NCBI RefSeq assembly: GCF_024347495.1
Contig: NZ_AP025490.1
Span: 372,001 to 436,000 of the forward strand
Source of the DNA: Vibrio gallaecicus
Lineage (GTDB): Bacteria; Pseudomonadota; Gammaproteobacteria; Enterobacterales; Vibrionaceae
DNA: 64,000 nt
Direction of reading: 5' to 3'
The notes under the pieces are model-generated. The model was not told the DNA's origin. It saw nothing but the letters and a program-made list of their open reading frames with translations, and did no database searches. The position numbers were made by a program, and so were the translations under genes. Below, in pieces: positions 1-9,082 of the stretch; the first letter of the stretch is position 1, and every line of letters begins with the position of its first letter.

Positions 1-1
1 G

Positions 2-1078
2 TGTACTTCTTTGCTGTCGGATGAACTAAAACCTGATTTTGTTGAAAAGTTAGAGTTAGATTATGAGCGGGTTCGTGATCAGCATAATCGTAAAAAACCA
101 AGAACCAAACCAGTATCCTTAGAAAGAGCAAGAGCTAATCGAGTGAATATTGATTGGGCTAACTACACACCGCCAGCTCCGACTAACCCTGGTGTTCACA
201 TCTTTGATGACTTCGATATTAAGACGTTACGAGAGTATATAGATTGGACTCCTTTCTTTATGACGTGGTCGTTAATGGGTAAATACCCTGCAATTCTTGA
301 TCATGAAGAAGTCGGTGAAGAAGCTAAGCGTTTATATAAAGACGCAAATGAACTGCTAGATCGAGTTGAGAAAGAAAAATTACTCGAGGCTCGTGGTATG
401 TGTGCGATGTTTCCAGCCAATAGCGTTGGTGATGATATTGAGGTTTACACTGATGAGTCTCGAACTGAGGTACTCAAAGTATTGTATAACCTTCGTCAGC
501 AAACTGAAAAACCGAAAGGCTTTAACTACTGCTTATCTGATTACATCGCACCTAAAGAAAGTGGAAAACCAGACTGGATTGGTGGTTTTGCTGTGACGGG
601 TGGTATTGGTGAACGTGAATTGGCTGATGAATATAAAGCGAATGGCGATGATTACAATGCCATTATGATTCAAGCTGTCGCGGATCGCTTAGCCGAAGCT
701 TTTGCTGAGTACCTCCATAAAGAAGTGCGTAAGAATATTTGGGGTTATTCTCCGGATGAAAACTTAACCAATGATGATTTAATCCGCGAAAAATACCAAG
801 GTATTCGCCCAGCACCTGGTTACCCAGCTTGTCCAGAGCATACTGAGAAGGGAACGTTGTGGGAATTAATGGATGTTGAGAAGGCAATAGATATGTCTTT
901 AACAACTAGTTACGCCATGTGGCCCGGCGCCTCTGTTTCAGGTATGTACTTCTCACACCCTGACTCTCGCTACTTTGCTATTGCTCAAATACAACAAGAC
1001 CAAGTGGAAAGTTATGCTGATCGCAAAGGTTGGGATATGTTAGAAGCTGAAAAATGGTTAGGTCCAAACATTAACTAG
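2..1078 (+). CDS. metH: Cobalamin-dependent methionine synthase MetH, C-terminal part (5' truncated by window edge)
   Basis: MetH makes methionine from homocysteine with methyl-tetrahydrofolate and cobalamin in the cytoplasm. Only the last 358 residues are here, and the frame is open to the window edge, so no start is visible. What is seen is the reactivation domain, which binds S-adenosylmethionine and re-methylates oxidised cobalamin. It includes the IDWTPFF segment, the FPAN.VGDDIE segment, and the AdoMet-binding RPAPGYPACPEHTEKG motif (Arg at nt 806-808). It then has MWPGASVSGMYFSHP and the usual WLGPN ending. Similarity to the E. coli protein is close throughout. A hairpin terminator follows directly. 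The catalytic homocysteine, folate and B12 domains lie upstream of the window. Confidence 0.97.
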   Translation, partial: CTSLLSDELKPDFVEKLELDYERVRDQHNRKKPRTKPVSLERARANRVNIDWANYTPPAPTNPGVHIFDDFDIKTLREYIDWTPFFMTWSLMGKYPAILDHEEVGEEAKRLYKDANELLDRVEKEKLLEARGMCAMFPANSVGDDIEVYTDESRTEVLKVLYNLRQQTEKPKGFNYCLSDYIAPKESGKPDWIGGFAVTGGIGERELADEYKANGDDYNAIMIQAVADRLAEAFAEYLHKEVRKNIWGYSPDENLTNDDLIREKYQGIRPAPGYPACPEHTEKGTLWELMDVEKAIDMSLTTSYAMWPGASVSGMYFSHPDSRYFAIAQIQQDQVESYADRKGWDMLEAEKWLGPNIN

Positions 1079-1102
1079 TGTTATCTGGACTGATATCGAT
1101 TA

Positions 1103-1135
1103 AAAAGGGTTGCTGATGGGCAACCCTTTTTATTT
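1103..1135. terminator. Bidirectional intrinsic terminator between metH and lysC
   Basis: An 11-bp perfect stem (1103-1113 with 1120-1130) has a 6-nt loop. It is flanked by an A-run on the left and a T-run on the right. It can therefore terminate metH on the plus strand and the convergent lysC on the minus strand. Confidence 0.85.
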
Positions 1136-1156
1136 TTTGAAACGTTTAATCTGAGG

Positions 1157-2527
1157 TTAGTCTTCAAAAAGCTCTTTGTGTAATTTTTGGATAGCAGCAC
1201 GAGAAACCGATTCATGAAGCAAGAAGCATAAGTTATGCGGGCTTGCTCCATAGCAAATCATTCGCAAGTTAAAATCTTCTAGTGTTCCGAAAACTTGTTT
1301 AGCATAGCCTTTACTCTCACTCATATTGTTACCAATTAGAGCAACTAAACATAGGTTATGTTCTATATCTACAGTACATAACTCTTCCAGCTCTTTTCTG
1401 GCGATTTCTGGAAGCTCGGGAGCGCCACCTGATGTGTCTGTTTGATCAAGAGTTAAAGATACGCTGATCTCTGACGTGGTGATTAGATCTACAGATATCT
1501 TATGTTTTGCGAGAATCTCAAACACTTTGGCTAAAAAGCCATAAGCATGGAACATGTTAGCACTGCGTAAAGTGACCATTGTTTGATTACAACGTAAAGC
1601 TAAAGCTCTGAATAGAGGAGAGCTTTCCACTTGCTGACGAATCCAAGTTCCTCCTTTTTCAGGTTCTTTAGATGAGCCAACGAAAACAGGTATTTGATGA
1701 CGTAAAGCTGGTACAAGGGTTGAAGGGTGTAGAATTTTTGCACCAAAATTCGCCATCTCAGAAGCTTCACTAAAGCTAATTTCAGGAATAGGAGAGGCTT
1801 TTGGTGCGATTCGAGGATCGGTTGTGTAAATCCCAGGAACATCGGTCCAAATTTCTAGCCCAGATGCTTGGACAGACTCTGCAATTAATGCTGCTGAGTA
1901 ATCACTTCCACCTCGACCTAATGTTGTGGTGTTTCCGTCGCTGTCCGCACCTATGAACCCTTGTGTGACAACTACTTGAGAATGACACAATGGGATTAGC
2001 TTTTCTGTTGCTAATGATGAAATCTCATCTAATAGCGGTTCAGCTTTACCAAAAGCATTGGTTGTTCTTAGTACTTCACGAATATCAAAGCGCACAGCTT
2101 GCGTGCCTCTTTCGCGCAATATTTGAGCGAGAAGGTGAGTTGACATTAGTTCACCACAAGCAACAAGGTGATCGGTGAGTTTTGCACTCGACTGGAATGA
2201 TGCAGCTTCTGCGGCGCTAGCGATGTTATCTAAAATGGTGTGAATATCTTTTTCAACGGCAACAGGATCAGCAAGCTCATCCAAAATTGCATGGTGAATT
2301 TCAGTTAATTGGCGGAGCAGTTCTGATCTGCGAGTTTTATCTTGAACACCATTGGCAAGTTCGACTAAAAGATTAGTTACGCCTGAACAAGCACTGCTCA
2401 CTATGAGTTTTGTATTTGGGTTGTTTTCGATAATAGCAGCACAACGGCTCATTGATTCAAAGTTGGCAACACTTGTTCCACCAAACTTAGCGACATTAAA
2501 AGAACCAGCTACATTAATTGCGCTCAC
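1157..2527 (-). CDS. lysC: Lysine-sensitive aspartokinase III
   Basis: LysC phosphorylates aspartate, the first step toward lysine, threonine, methionine and diaminopimelate. The 456-residue protein is collinear with E. coli LysC (449 aa). It has the VAKFGGTSV kinase motif near residues 13-21, TTTLGRGGSDYSAAL in the catalytic domain, and WTDVPGIYTTDPR. The C-terminal half has two ACT-type regulatory segments (SVDLITTSE and RMICYGASPHNLCFL). There is no fused homoserine dehydrogenase, so it is the monofunctional type. The start is a GTG at 2527 with GGGAG seven bases upstream. A lysine riboswitch lies in the leader, which supports the lysine-responsive assignment over ThrA or MetL types. Confidence 0.96.
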   Translation of the reverse strand: MSAINVAGSFNVAKFGGTSVANFESMSRCAAIIENNPNTKLIVSSACSGVTNLLVELANGVQDKTRRSELLRQLTEIHHAILDELADPVAVEKDIHTILDNIASAAEAASFQSSAKLTDHLVACGELMSTHLLAQILRERGTQAVRFDIREVLRTTNAFGKAEPLLDEISSLATEKLIPLCHSQVVVTQGFIGADSDGNTTTLGRGGSDYSAALIAESVQASGLEIWTDVPGIYTTDPRIAPKASPIPEISFSEASEMANFGAKILHPSTLVPALRHQIPVFVGSSKEPEKGGTWIRQQVESSPLFRALALRCNQTMVTLRSANMFHAYGFLAKVFEILAKHKISVDLITTSEISVSLTLDQTDTSGGAPELPEIARKELEELCTVDIEHNLCLVALIGNNMSESKGYAKQVFGTLEDFNLRMICYGASPHNLCFLLHESVSRAAIQKLHKELFED

Positions 2528-2633
2528 GATGTTTCTCCCACGACTTCCTAAATAAAATTACGGTTGGTAATCCAACATCCAATGTTTGAAGAGAGTTTTT
2601 GAGCAATTAGAGAGGTATTAATAGAATTGTAAA

Positions 2634-2808
2634 CCTCAGAAGCTCTTCACCATATAGAAATGATGACAGTCGACGGGATTCAACCCAATCAACCGATAAC
2701 ACGAGCCCACATGCTTGTATTATCTCGGCATTGCTCCCCCTGAATATTTTGTATTGGAAATGAGGTTCCACAAAATATCTGCCTGGGCAATGCTCCTCTT
2801 CTGCTTGA
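2634..2808 (-). ncRNA. Lysine riboswitch (L box) in the lysC leader
   Basis: Read on the minus strand, this leader holds the conserved lysine-aptamer blocks in order. CAGAAGAGGAGC forms the 5' side of P1 (around 2790-2805). GGGGGAGCAATGCCGA follows, then a CTGTCA segment, and GAAGAGCTTCTGAGG closes P1 (2634-2648). The roughly 175-nt span is typical of the class. The role is to sense lysine and reduce lysC expression. Between the aptamer and the GTG start are two smaller hairpins (GAGGT/ACCTC, and GTTGG/CCAAC with a 4-nt loop). Neither has a strong T-run, so whether control acts on transcription or translation cannot be settled by eye. Confidence 0.93.
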
Positions 2809-2818
2809 TAGCCATTTC

Positions 2819-2847
2819 ATTGAACGTTTTTGTGATAAGAATGTCAA
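2819..2847 (-). promoter_or_regulatory. lysC promoter
   Basis: On the minus strand a perfect -35 TTGACA (2842-2847) is followed by a 17-nt spacer and a -10-like TTCAAT (2819-2824). This places the transcript start about 5-10 nt upstream of the riboswitch. Confidence 0.7.
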
Positions 2848-2982
2848 TCGGTAACTGAATATAAATAGTAAATTAAATTTAACAACTTTGTGACACTGGT
2901 TTGACCTCATACTTACGGCTAATTGATGCCTGTGAAAAATTGTTTTAGTGTGGATATCTAAATCACTGACTCAGGGATGCAC

Positions 2983-4122
2983 ATGTCTAGTTTTCACTCT
3001 CCAAATTCTCTCCAAAGCTTTATTCCTCCTCAACGAACGTTAATGGGACCAGGACCTTCCGATATTTCGCCTCAAGTTCTTCAAGCGCTTAGTCGCCCAA
3101 CTATAGGTCACCTTGACCCTTTATTTATTGGCATGATGGATGAACTTAAGCAGCTATTGAAATATGCCTTCCAAACTGAAAATGAATTCACAATTGCTGT
3201 CTCTGCGCCAGGTAGTGCGGGTATGGAAACCTGCTTTGTTAACTTGATAGAACCAGGTGAAAAAGTCGTAGTTTGCCGAAATGGTGTCTTTGGAGAACGC
3301 ATGCGTGAAAACGTAGTACGTTGCGGTGGTGAAGCCATTTTAGTTGATGATGAATGGGGTGCTCCTGTTTCTGTTGAAAAAATCGAGCAGGCACTAAAAG
3401 CCAACCCTGATGCAGTTGCAGTGGCATTTGTACATGCAGAAACTTCTACAGGTGCACTTTCTGATGCTGAGGCTATTTCTCAGGTTGCAAGGCAGTATGA
3501 TGCGCTTTCTATTGTTGATGCTGTGACTTCTCTTGGTGGTGTGCCTTTACTTGTTGATGAGTGGCAGTTGGATGCAGTTTATTCAGGTAGTCAAAAATGC
3601 TTGTCGTGTGTGCCAGGGCTATCTCCTGTGACCTTATCTAAAAAAGCAGTGGATAAAATACAAAAGCGTGAGACCCCTGTACAAAGTTGGTTTTTAGACC
3701 AAAGCCTTGTCTTAGGATATTGGAGTGGAGAAGGGAAGCGTAGTTACCATCACACGGCTCCTGTAAATAGCTTATATGCTCTACATGAATCCTTAGTTGC
3801 GCTTAAAAATGAAGGGCTTGAACAAGCTTGGGCAAGACATCAAAGCATGCACAATAAGCTAAAGGTTGGGCTTGAAAAACTAGGCTTTTCGTTTGTGGTT
3901 TCTGAAGGTAGCCGCTTACCTCAATTGAATGCTATTTATATACCTGAAGGCACTGATGAAGCTAAAGTTAGAGGAGACTTACTTGAACAGTACAACCTAG
4001 AAATTGGCGCAGGGCTGGGTTCATTAGCTGGAAAGGCTTGGCGTATTGGTTTAATGGGCTATGGTGCTAGAAATGAAAATGTTTCTCTATGCTTGAGAGC
4101 TCTAGAGGAAGTAATGAACTAG
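2983..4122 (+). CDS. Class V aminotransferase, alanine--glyoxylate / serine--pyruvate type
   Basis: This is a PLP-dependent fold-type I aminotransferase of class V, like alanine-glyoxylate and serine-pyruvate transaminases. Visible features are the N-terminal LMGPGPSDISPQVLQAL, the cofactor region PGSAGMETC, the VDAVTSLGG segment with its conserved Asp, and the PLP-lysine motif SGSQKCLSCVPGLSP (Lys near residue 204). Near the C-terminus is RIGLMGYGA. An ATG also occurs at 2977, but the ribosome site AGGGA (2973-2977) overlaps it and lies five bases before the ATG at 2983, so 2983 (379 aa) is preferred. It is a single-gene unit with its own terminator. The true amino donor and acceptor cannot be read from sequence. 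Its position beside pglL-uvrA matches V. cholerae. Confidence 0.88.
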   Translation: MSSFHSPNSLQSFIPPQRTLMGPGPSDISPQVLQALSRPTIGHLDPLFIGMMDELKQLLKYAFQTENEFTIAVSAPGSAGMETCFVNLIEPGEKVVVCRNGVFGERMRENVVRCGGEAILVDDEWGAPVSVEKIEQALKANPDAVAVAFVHAETSTGALSDAEAISQVARQYDALSIVDAVTSLGGVPLLVDEWQLDAVYSGSQKCLSCVPGLSPVTLSKKAVDKIQKRETPVQSWFLDQSLVLGYWSGEGKRSYHHTAPVNSLYALHESLVALKNEGLEQAWARHQSMHNKLKVGLEKLGFSFVVSEGSRLPQLNAIYIPEGTDEAKVRGDLLEQYNLEIGAGLGSLAGKAWRIGLMGYGARNENVSLCLRALEEVMN

Positions 4123-4217
4123 CTGGTAACTAGTTGATTTATCTCTTTACATAGTTAGTGTTGGTAAATAGATACGTAACTTAAATAGACTAACCAGTAG
4201 AGCTGTCTCGTTTAAAG

Positions 4218-4256
4218 AAAGCCCTTCCAACTAGTCATAGAGGAAGGGCTTTTTTG
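4218..4256. terminator. Terminator between the convergent aminotransferase gene and pglL
   Basis: An 11-bp stem (4218-4228 with 4242-4252) is followed by a T-run on the plus strand. The minus strand also has a T-rich tail, so it probably serves both convergent genes. Confidence 0.82.
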
Positions 4257-4258
4257 TA

Positions 4259-6007
4259 TCATTTAGCTGAAGATACTGCCGTCGATACTGGTTGGTATTG
4301 TATTTGAGAAAAGTCTTTTAATGGGAACAAAAACTCGGCTTCTCTGCGTATTTGCTCAGCTTTACTTACCTCACCTATACCTTGGTATGCCAGGACCAAA
4401 TTACTGTAGAATGCAGGTCTTGGCTTGCTTTTTATAATCTCTAATGACCAATCAATGTACGGCTGAATTAGCTCAGGATCGTTTTTATACAAACCTATAT
4501 TTAAGTAAGTACTATAAACATCCCAATCAAACCTATCCTTCCAAACGACTGGGTTGGTGACTTGCTTCAGGACATCTGGGTTTTTAGGGCGTGATTGCTC
4601 AAATTTGGTCAATATATAATTCGTGTGCAATGCACTTAGCATGTAAAAGCCAACAAGTATCGGCAAAACTAAACTGGTAACCCGAAATGTTGTCTTATTA
4701 ATCACACCAAAGCTTTTTTGAGAATAGCGTGAGACGCGTTGATCAACCCAGTAAAGCAAAATGATGAAAGTAATCCAGTGAACAGCTGAGTGATAAAATG
4801 GATATTCTAGCTGAGAATGCAAAACAATAGGGATGAAGAGGGCTAACATGGCCAACCGAGTGCCTTTACTCGCACTTGATATTCTAACAAGCACTAGCCC
4901 AGCTGCGAGAAAAATACCAATTAAGGGTAAAATTCCACCTTCTGCACCCCAGTAAAGTAATTCATTGTGAGGGTGATCCATTGCAGGTAATCCCGGGCGA
5001 TAGCTGCTATTTAGCTGGTGCTGGCGTGCAGTATAAAGCGTATATTCAGATTCAAATTTGCCATAGCCGTAACCAGTCAATGGCTTTTCTGTCAGCATAT
5101 CGAGAGTTTGGGGAAAGGTATAAGCTCTTGGGCTCTCTAAATGAGCTCTCTTAGAAGCTAGGCTGTCCCCTGTGTTTATAATAACAAAACCGATGGTAAT
5201 CCCAACAACAGCAGAAATACACCATCCCAGAAAGCGTTTTGTTGTTGAAAATCGGTAGAGGTAAGGAAGAATAAGCAGAACCCCAATGATACTCGCTAGC
5301 CACCCAGTACGAGAGGCAATAATGATGAGCAGAGGAATAGTGACTGTTGGAATTATGTAAAGAAGGGCAGATTCACTGAGCTTATGATTGTATTTGTGAG
5401 GTTGCCTGGCCAGTAAATAAGCTGAAAGCACAAGTCCTGTAGCAAGAAAACTTGCCATTACATTCGGCTGTTGGAAAATACCATAGGGTCTATTACTTAT
5501 GGTGTTATAGCCAAAAATATTTCCAGGCTCAAGGTGGAAAAATTGAACATAGCCAAAAAATGCTTGCAGTAAGACAGCTAGCACAATGAACCACAGAAGG
5601 CGCTGCTTATGTCTATTACTGAAATGAAACTGTTGTAATAAAACGAAGAAAATAAAGCCAGTCCATAGTCCTACTAGTCGGCCTGCTGCACCAGAAATAT
5701 CAGCATTGCTGTATAGGATTGGAGTGGTAAGTATTACACAACTGATAAATAAACCGATGGTCAATTTGGTGTAGCGAATTACACGGTTTGTTGCTAGTTG
5801 ATAAAAGCCAATCGCCAAGCTGAAGCTGAGAGCGAACCAAGTGGTTGGATTAAAGGAGAGTGCTAAGCCTGAGCCTCCGGGGTTAGGCATGAAAAAATGC
5901 ATAGCAAGAAGAAACACTACCGCTAAGGAAGCAAGAAATACTCGATTTAAAGGAAGTGCTTGAGTATTACTATCTAATTGTGTCCCGCTTTTATGTATTG
6001 TGACCAT
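4259..6007 (-). CDS. pglL: PglL/WaaL-family O-oligosaccharyltransferase (Wzy_C domain membrane protein)
   Basis: This 582-residue inner-membrane protein has about a dozen hydrophobic segments. It carries a large periplasmic loop with DHPHNELLYWGAEGG (residues about 344-358), the histidine-containing signature of O-antigen ligases and protein O-glycosyltransferases of the Wzy_C family. A soluble C-terminal domain follows the last membrane segment. Known relatives, including the V. cholerae protein at the same locus beside uvrA, move lipid-linked glycan onto protein serine or threonine. The start at 6007 is chosen because the uvrA terminator (6023-6054) sits upstream of it; an in-frame ATG at 6067 would put that terminator inside the gene. 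The natural substrate is unknown. A WaaL-type O-antigen ligase is the alternative. Confidence 0.82.
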   Translation of the reverse strand: MVTIHKSGTQLDSNTQALPLNRVFLASLAVVFLLAMHFFMPNPGGSGLALSFNPTTWFALSFSLAIGFYQLATNRVIRYTKLTIGLFISCVILTTPILYSNADISGAAGRLVGLWTGFIFFVLLQQFHFSNRHKQRLLWFIVLAVLLQAFFGYVQFFHLEPGNIFGYNTISNRPYGIFQQPNVMASFLATGLVLSAYLLARQPHKYNHKLSESALLYIIPTVTIPLLIIIASRTGWLASIIGVLLILPYLYRFSTTKRFLGWCISAVVGITIGFVIINTGDSLASKRAHLESPRAYTFPQTLDMLTEKPLTGYGYGKFESEYTLYTARQHQLNSSYRPGLPAMDHPHNELLYWGAEGGILPLIGIFLAAGLVLVRISSASKGTRLAMLALFIPIVLHSQLEYPFYHSAVHWITFIILLYWVDQRVSRYSQKSFGVINKTTFRVTSLVLPILVGFYMLSALHTNYILTKFEQSRPKNPDVLKQVTNPVVWKDRFDWDVYSTYLNIGLYKNDPELIQPYIDWSLEIIKSKPRPAFYSNLVLAYQGIGEVSKAEQIRREAEFLFPLKDFSQIQYQPVSTAVSSAK

Positions 6008-6020
6008 ATATCCTAACCTT

Positions 6021-6054
6021 GGAAAAAGAAGAGCTTGCCTTATCAAGCAAGCTC
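6021..6054 (-). terminator. uvrA intrinsic terminator
   Basis: The inverted repeat GAGCTTGC (6031-6038) / GCAAGCTC (6047-6054) is followed on the minus strand by TTCTTTTT. It lies between the uvrA stop and the pglL start and separates the two transcripts. Confidence 0.85.
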
Positions 6055-6117
6055 TACACACTAACATTTTTTGCGATTGCTCGCTGTCGGAGATTTACTC
6101 TCGACGATTATAGCTTT

Positions 6118-8946
6118 TTATAACTTTAACATGGGCTTAAGGAATCGAGCTGTATGAGAACCTTCGACTTGCGCCACATCTTCTGGTGTTCCTGATGCAA
6201 TGATTTTACCACCGCCTTGCCCACCTTCCGGGCCTAAATCAATAATCCAATCCGCTGTTTTGATTACATCTAAATTATGCTCAATGACGACAACCGTATT
6301 TCCATGGTCTCTAAGCCTGTGTAAAACGACTAACAGCTGCTGAATATCGTGGAAGTGTAACCCTGTGGTTGGTTCATCCAAAATATAGAGTGTTTTTCCA
6401 GTATCGCGTTTGGACAGTTCTCGTGCTAGTTTGACACGTTGAGCCTCCCCTCCAGAAAGTGTTGTTGCCGCTTGACCTAATCGGATATATGAAAGCCCTA
6501 CATCCATTAATGTTTGTAATCTTCTAGCTATTACCGGAACAGGCTTGAAGAACTCATGCGCATCTTCGACAGTCATCGCTAATGCTTCATCAATGGTTTT
6601 TCCTTTGTATCTTACTTCTAAAGTTTCTCGGTTATAGCGTTTACCTTTACAAACATCACAAGGAACATAAACATCAGGTAAAAAGTGCATTTCTACTTTG
6701 ATGACGCCATCGCCTTGGCACGCTTCGCAACGACCGCCCCTTACATTAAAGCTAAATCTTCCTGGTTTATAACCGCGAGAACGAGACTCTTGAGTTCCTG
6801 CAAACAATTCTCGGATTGGAGTGAAGATTCCCGTGTAAGTCGCTGGATTTGATCTTGGCGTTCTGCCTATTGGACTTTGATCGATGTCGATCACTTTATC
6901 GAAGTGCTCTAATCCTTTCATTTTTTTATAAGGAGCAGGCACTGCCGTAGTCGCACCATTTAATTGGGTATGTGCAACCTTAAAGAAGGTGTCATTGATT
7001 AACGTAGATTTACCAGAGCCCGATACACCAGTGATACAGCTAAATAACCCAACAGGTATCGTTGCGGTAATTTCTTTTAAGTTGTTACCAGTAGCTCCGA
7101 TGATTTCGACCACTTTCTTTTTATCAATCGGCGTTCTTTTTTCTGGAATGGCAATTTCTTTTTTACCACTGAGATATTGACCTGTCAGTGAGTCAGGGTT
7201 TTCCATTATTTCAGCCATTGTCCCTTCAGCAACTACATGACCACCATGCACACCAGCTCCCGGACCAATATCAATGACGTGATCTGCACACCTGATTGCG
7301 TCTTCATCATGCTCAACAACTAATACGGTGTTGCCAAGATCTCTAAGGTGGATCAATGTTTTGAGCAAGCGCTCATTGTCTCGTTGGTGGAGACCGATAG
7401 AAGGCTCATCTAAAACATACATTACCCCCATCAAACCAGCACCAATTTGGCTAGCTAAACGGATTCGTTGAGCTTCGCCACCGGATAAGGTCTCAGCACT
7501 TCGTGAAAGGTTCAGGTAATTTAAGCCAACGTTAACCAAGAAGTGCAGTCGATCATTAATCTCTTTCATGATCTTTTCTGCTATTTGAGCGCGTTGACCT
7601 TCCAGCTTCAATGTTTGGAAAAAATGAAGTGCATCTGCAATGCTCAATTCTACAATTTCCGGTAAAGCGGTATCCGCAATAAAAACATTTCTAGCTTCTA
7701 CTCTTAATCTTGTTCCGCCGCAGCTAGAGCAAGACTTAGTCGAAATGTATTTGGCTAAATCTTCACGAACAGCGCTCGATTCCGTATCGTGGTATCGACG
7801 CTCTAAGGTATTTAAAATACCTTCGAAAGGATGTCTTTTTAATCTGATATCGCCGCGGTCATTGATGTACTTAAATTCAACTTCAGTATGCCCAGAGCCT
7901 TTTAAAATGATGTCTTTTGTCTTCTTGGGAAGTGAAGAGAAAGGAGCATAGAGATCGAAACCATAATGCTCAGATAAAGACGTGAGCATTTGGAAATAGT
8001 AATAATTCTTTTGATCCCAGCCTTTAATCGCACCTTCAGCAATACTTAACTTTTCATCTAAAATGACTCTGCTTGGGTCAAAATATTGTTGAACACCTAA
8101 ACCATCACATGTACCACATGCTCCTGCGGGGTTGTTGAAGGAAAAGAGCCTTGGTTCCAATTCTTGCATGCTATAACCGCATTGGTTACATGCAAAATTA
8201 GCAGAGAAGACTATTTCCTCTTGGTCGGTTTCATCCATCCATCCAGCTACTGCTATGCCACCAGAAAGTTCTAGTGCGGTTTCAAAAGATTCTGAAAGTC
8301 GCTGCTGTAGATCAGGGCGTACTTTAAAACGGTCAACGACAACTTCGATAGTGTGTTTTTTATGAAGTTCTAATGCTGGTGGATCGGATAGATCGCAAGT
8401 CTCACCATCAATTCGAGCGCGAATAAAGCCCTGAGCTGCAAGGTTTTCGAGCGTTTTAACATGCTCACCTTTACGTTCTTTCACAATCGGGGCGAGCAAC
8501 ATCATTTTAGAACCTTCAGGAAGTTCTAAAACTTTGTCTACCATTTGACTTATGGTTTGAGCTGCTAAAGGAGTGTGATGCTCCGGACATCGAGGCTCCC
8601 CAACTCTTGCATAGAATAAACGTAAGTAATCATAAACTTCGGTTATTGTACCAACCGTTGAGCGTGGGTTGTGGGATGTTGACTTTTGTTCGATAGAGAT
8701 TGCTGGAGATAAGCCTTCAATGTGGTCAACATCGGGTTTTTCCATTAAAGAGAGAAATTGGCGAGCATATGCTGAAAGAGATTCAACATAGCGGCGTTGT
8801 CCTTCTGCATAGAGGGTATCGAACGCCAATGAGGACTTACCTGAACCTGAAAGCCCTGTGATAACAATCAATTTATCTCGGGGAATTGTCAGATTAATGT
8901 CTTTAAGGTTATGCGTTCTCGCACCTCTAATTTCTATTTTATCCAT
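6118..8946 (-). CDS. uvrA: Excinuclease ABC subunit A
   Basis: UvrA is the damage-sensing ATPase of nucleotide excision repair and loads UvrB onto lesions. The 942-residue protein has the full bacterial layout. It starts with the first Walker A ([12 protein letters not shown], about residues 31-42) and has a CNQC...CGTC zinc module. It also has two [11 protein letters not shown] signatures, two Walker B sites (VLDEPSIGL and ILDEPTTGL), a second Walker A ([10 protein letters not shown]), and the zinc-finger pair [15 protein letters not shown]. The start ATG at 8946 gives the usual [16 protein letters not shown]-terminus. A LexA operator lies upstream. In E. coli uvrA is divergent from ssb; here galU and qstR lie between them. 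Confidence 0.98.
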   Translation of the reverse strand: MDKIEIRGARTHNLKDINLTIPRDKLIVITGLSGSGKSSLAFDTLYAEGQRRYVESLSAYARQFLSLMEKPDVDHIEGLSPAISIEQKSTSHNPRSTVGTITEVYDYLRLFYARVGEPRCPEHHTPLAAQTISQMVDKVLELPEGSKMMLLAPIVKERKGEHVKTLENLAAQGFIRARIDGETCDLSDPPALELHKKHTIEVVVDRFKVRPDLQQRLSESFETALELSGGIAVAGWMDETDQEEIVFSANFACNQCGYSMQELEPRLFSFNNPAGACGTCDGLGVQQYFDPSRVILDEKLSIAEGAIKGWDQKNYYYFQMLTSLSEHYGFDLYAPFSSLPKKTKDIILKGSGHTEVEFKYINDRGDIRLKRHPFEGILNTLERRYHDTESSAVREDLAKYISTKSCSSCGGTRLRVEARNVFIADTALPEIVELSIADALHFFQTLKLEGQRAQIAEKIMKEINDRLHFLVNVGLNYLNLSRSAETLSGGEAQRIRLASQIGAGLMGVMYVLDEPSIGLHQRDNERLLKTLIHLRDLGNTVLVVEHDEDAIRCADHVIDIGPGAGVHGGHVVAEGTMAEIMENPDSLTGQYLSGKKEIAIPEKRTPIDKKKVVEIIGATGNNLKEITATIPVGLFSCITGVSGSGKSTLINDTFFKVAHTQLNGATTAVPAPYKKMKGLEHFDKVIDIDQSPIGRTPRSNPATYTGIFTPIRELFAGTQESRSRGYKPGRFSFNVRGGRCEACQGDGVIKVEMHFLPDVYVPCDVCKGKRYNRETLEVRYKGKTIDEALAMTVEDAHEFFKPVPVIARRLQTLMDVGLSYIRLGQAATTLSGGEAQRVKLARELSKRDTGKTLYILDEPTTGLHFHDIQQLLVVLHRLRDHGNTVVVIEHNLDVIKTADWIIDLGPEGGQGGGKIIASGTPEDVAQVEGSHTARFLKPMLKL

Positions 8947-9009
8947 CTCTACCGACCCTGTGTTTTTAGTGGGTAAAGTATTACATAGTGTGAGATTTGT
9001 GCAAAGTTT

Positions 9010-9029
9010 TACTGGATAAAAAAACAGTA
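9010..9029. promoter_or_regulatory. LexA (SOS) operator of uvrA
   Basis: The site reads TACTGGATAAAAAAACAGTA, with CTG and CAG arms separated by 10 bp. It matches the gamma-proteobacterial consensus CTGT-N8-ACAG except for one base (CTGG). It sits 64 bp upstream of the uvrA start. SOS induction of uvrA is established in relatives; its use here is inferred. Confidence 0.8.
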
Positions 9030-9059
9030 AAAAGAAAGGCGACCAATTTGGTCGCCTTT
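9021..9059 (-). terminator. galU intrinsic terminator
   Basis: An 11-bp perfect stem (9035-9045 / 9049-9059) has a 3-nt loop. On the minus strand it is followed by CTTTTT. Its tail runs directly into the uvrA LexA operator, so the end of galU and the control region of uvrA abut. Confidence 0.87.
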
Positions 9060-9082
9060 ATAATATTTATTAAAATATGAGT

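Noticed and set aside
2689..2910. A 73-codon open frame on the minus strand upstream of lysC
   Set aside because: It lies over the lysine riboswitch aptamer and lysC promoter; the RNA motif explains the sequence, and the frame has no ribosome site or recognisable protein.
6008..6067. PglL starting at the upstream ATG 6067
   Set aside because: That extension would be encoded across the uvrA terminator hairpin (6031-6054), so it is very unlikely to be translated as part of this gene.
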